DNA from: a virus
Length of the DNA stretch: 58,537 bases
Virus record (IMG/VR): IMGVR_UViG_3300045955_000127
Coordinates: 1-58,537 of that record
Reading direction: 5' to 3' (one strand)
This document shows, one piece after another, positions 57,912 through 58,537 of this stretch (positions are counted from its first letter, which is position 1; each line of letters starts with the position of its first letter). Under the pieces are notes generated by a model, which worked only from the letters and a program-made list of their open reading frames with translations, made no database searches and was not told the origin of the DNA. The translations under genes and the position numbers were made by a program.

Positions 57912-58180
57912 ATGCATGTTTCGACGATTTGAAACATGAATCATTCTTGAAGAGCGTAAGCCATTGATTCTATTGATAATAATTCGTGTTTCATGTTGCG
58001 TTTTTGGCAAAAACTCAACAATGTAAATCCCTGTAATTGTTGAGTTCCTAAAGATGAGAAAAGTTGGCATGAGCTTGCTTCGCGCGCGCGCGCGAATAAG
58101 AGTAAGAAGAAACAAGAAAGATCGGCTTTTTGAAAAAAGCCTCGCAAAAACTTTTACACTTCGGAAAGTGGAGGTTCCAC
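57912..58180. other. Noncoding region with inverted repeats, candidate origin
   Basis: Between the replication genes and the next small gene lies about 270 bases of AT-rich DNA with three perfect inverted repeats: ATGTTTC/GAAACAT (57916-57937), AACTCAACAAT/ATTGTTGAGTT (58012-58046) and GGCTTTTT/AAAAAGCC (58122-58139), plus a (CG)6 tract (58081-58092). AACATGAA (57933-57940) recurs inverted at about 57991-57998. No convincing ORF fills it. An origin of replication or regulatory leader is plausible. Confidence 0.45.
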
Positions 58181-58315
58181 ATGAAACAAATCCGCCAGGA
58201 AATAATCTCGGGCCTTTGTCTGGCTCTTCGAATCTTTGTCTACCTGATACTTTTCCCGATAACCATCACCGGGCAGTATAAAACCAACCACATCTGGCAG
58301 GCAAAGAAGAAATGA
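58181..58315 (+). CDS. 44-residue membrane protein
   Basis: ATG 58181 has GGAGG upstream. Product MKQIRQEIISGLCLALRIFV then YLILFPITITGQYKTNHIWQ and AKKK: one transmembrane helix with a basic tail. Its stop overlaps the next ATG (ATGA). Unknown function. Confidence 0.6.
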   Translation: MKQIRQEIISGLCLALRIFVYLILFPITITGQYKTNHIWQAKKK

Positions 58316-58537
58316 GACGGATCCAGCTCCACCGCTTCTGGATCCGAAAGTGCTGGAAATGCCGGTTTAGAACCGTCATCATCAAAACCAAATGGAACGC
58401 CAATCCCCCGAAACGCCTCCTCTGGACACCCAGGGGCTTTAAACCCCGCCTCTGCGAATTCTGCAAAGTACCCGGCCGATTCCGTAAACCCTACCACCCA
58501 AAGAAAAACCCAGAAAAAAGCCCAGCGCCTATCCGCT
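58312..58537 (+). CDS. Zinc-ribbon protein, cut by the window end
   Basis: ATG 58312 overlaps the upstream stop. The 75 residues in the window (MRRIQLHRFWIRKCWKCRFR, TVIIKTKWNANPPKRLLWTP, CEFCKVPGRFRKPYHP) carry two C-x2-C pairs forming a zinc ribbon, plus a basic C-terminal tail. The stop lies beyond the window. Small basic zinc proteins are common in phage early operons. Confidence 0.55.
   Translation, partial: MRRIQLHRFWIRKCWKCRFRTVIIKTKWNANPPKRLLWTPRGFKPRLCEFCKVPGRFRKPYHPKKNPEKSPAPIR

Noticed and set aside
58054-58281. Plus-strand ORF starting MRKVGMSLLRARARIRVRR
   Set aside because: No ribosome site; the (CG) tract creates the ARARAR run, and it overlaps the better-supported gene at 58181 in another frame.
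2-58537. CRISPR array or insertion sequence
   Set aside because: I saw no regularly spaced direct repeats with unique spacers and no transposase-like protein; the mobile elements visible are HNH genes and the phage itself.

Overview
The window reads as most of the genome of a temperate short-tailed (podovirus-like) bacteriophage or prophage from an uncultivated bacterium. No host housekeeping gene is visible. The phage assignment rests on a large terminase, a P22-type portal, a scaffold-like protein, an N4gp56/DUF4043-type major capsid protein, P22 gp4/gp10-like connector proteins, a tyrosine integrase, a CI/Cro-like switch, RecT and RusA. Sec signal peptides and a lipobox suggest a Gram-negative-type host. 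Genes are packed with ATGA, GTGA, TTGA, TAATG or TGATG overlaps, and TTG/GTG starts are common. If the two window ends were joined, the VWA-like gene at the left end would have no start codon, so the window is not a closed circle and is cut at both ends.

Layout. (1) 2-663, rightward: end of an early operon (VWA-like peptidase C-terminus, two small genes), closed by a strong terminator. (2) 640-2960, leftward: two unknown genes and the integrase, with a promoter at about 2930-2959. (3) 3036-8967, leftward early/recombination operon: Cro-like protein, small genes, HNH nuclease, RecT, PD-(D/E)XK-like nuclease, two HTH proteins, DNA methyltransferase, second HNH, a 30-residue membrane protein, RusA and a zinc ribbon. 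The divergent CI-like repressor is at 9081. (4) 9569-55865, one very long leftward late region, in transcription order: lysis and membrane genes with a secreted nuclease, terminase, GNAT and cupin proteins, internal virion proteins including a 1443-residue HExxH/LPD38-like polyprotein, portal, small genes, scaffold, a four-gene sugar-modification cassette, capsid, decoration protein, connectors, and then about 18 kb of appendage genes. (5) 56055-58537, rightward replication operon: CHC2 zinc primase-like protein, RecA-fold ATPase/helicase, a candidate origin or regulatory region rich in inverted repeats, and small proteins.

How it fits together. Four intergenic promoter regions (integrase, CI/Cro, capsid, lysis/replication divergence) share a 7-bp-periodic motif close to CGKAAAACGGAAAACG next to or inside a TTGAC promoter. 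This looks like one operator family that could tie the whole phage to one regulator. The appendage block is unusual: six proteins, plus one orphan fragment and one uncertain case, begin with Sec signal peptides, and several are rich in paired cysteines, as if exported before use. They include beta-helix, heparin-lyase-like and tandem-repeat adhesin-like proteins. HNH elements have moved repeatedly: one sits antisense within the appendage operon beside an orphaned signal peptide, one is a deletion remnant upstream of the portal's downstream neighbour, and one survives only as a zinc module near the lysis genes.
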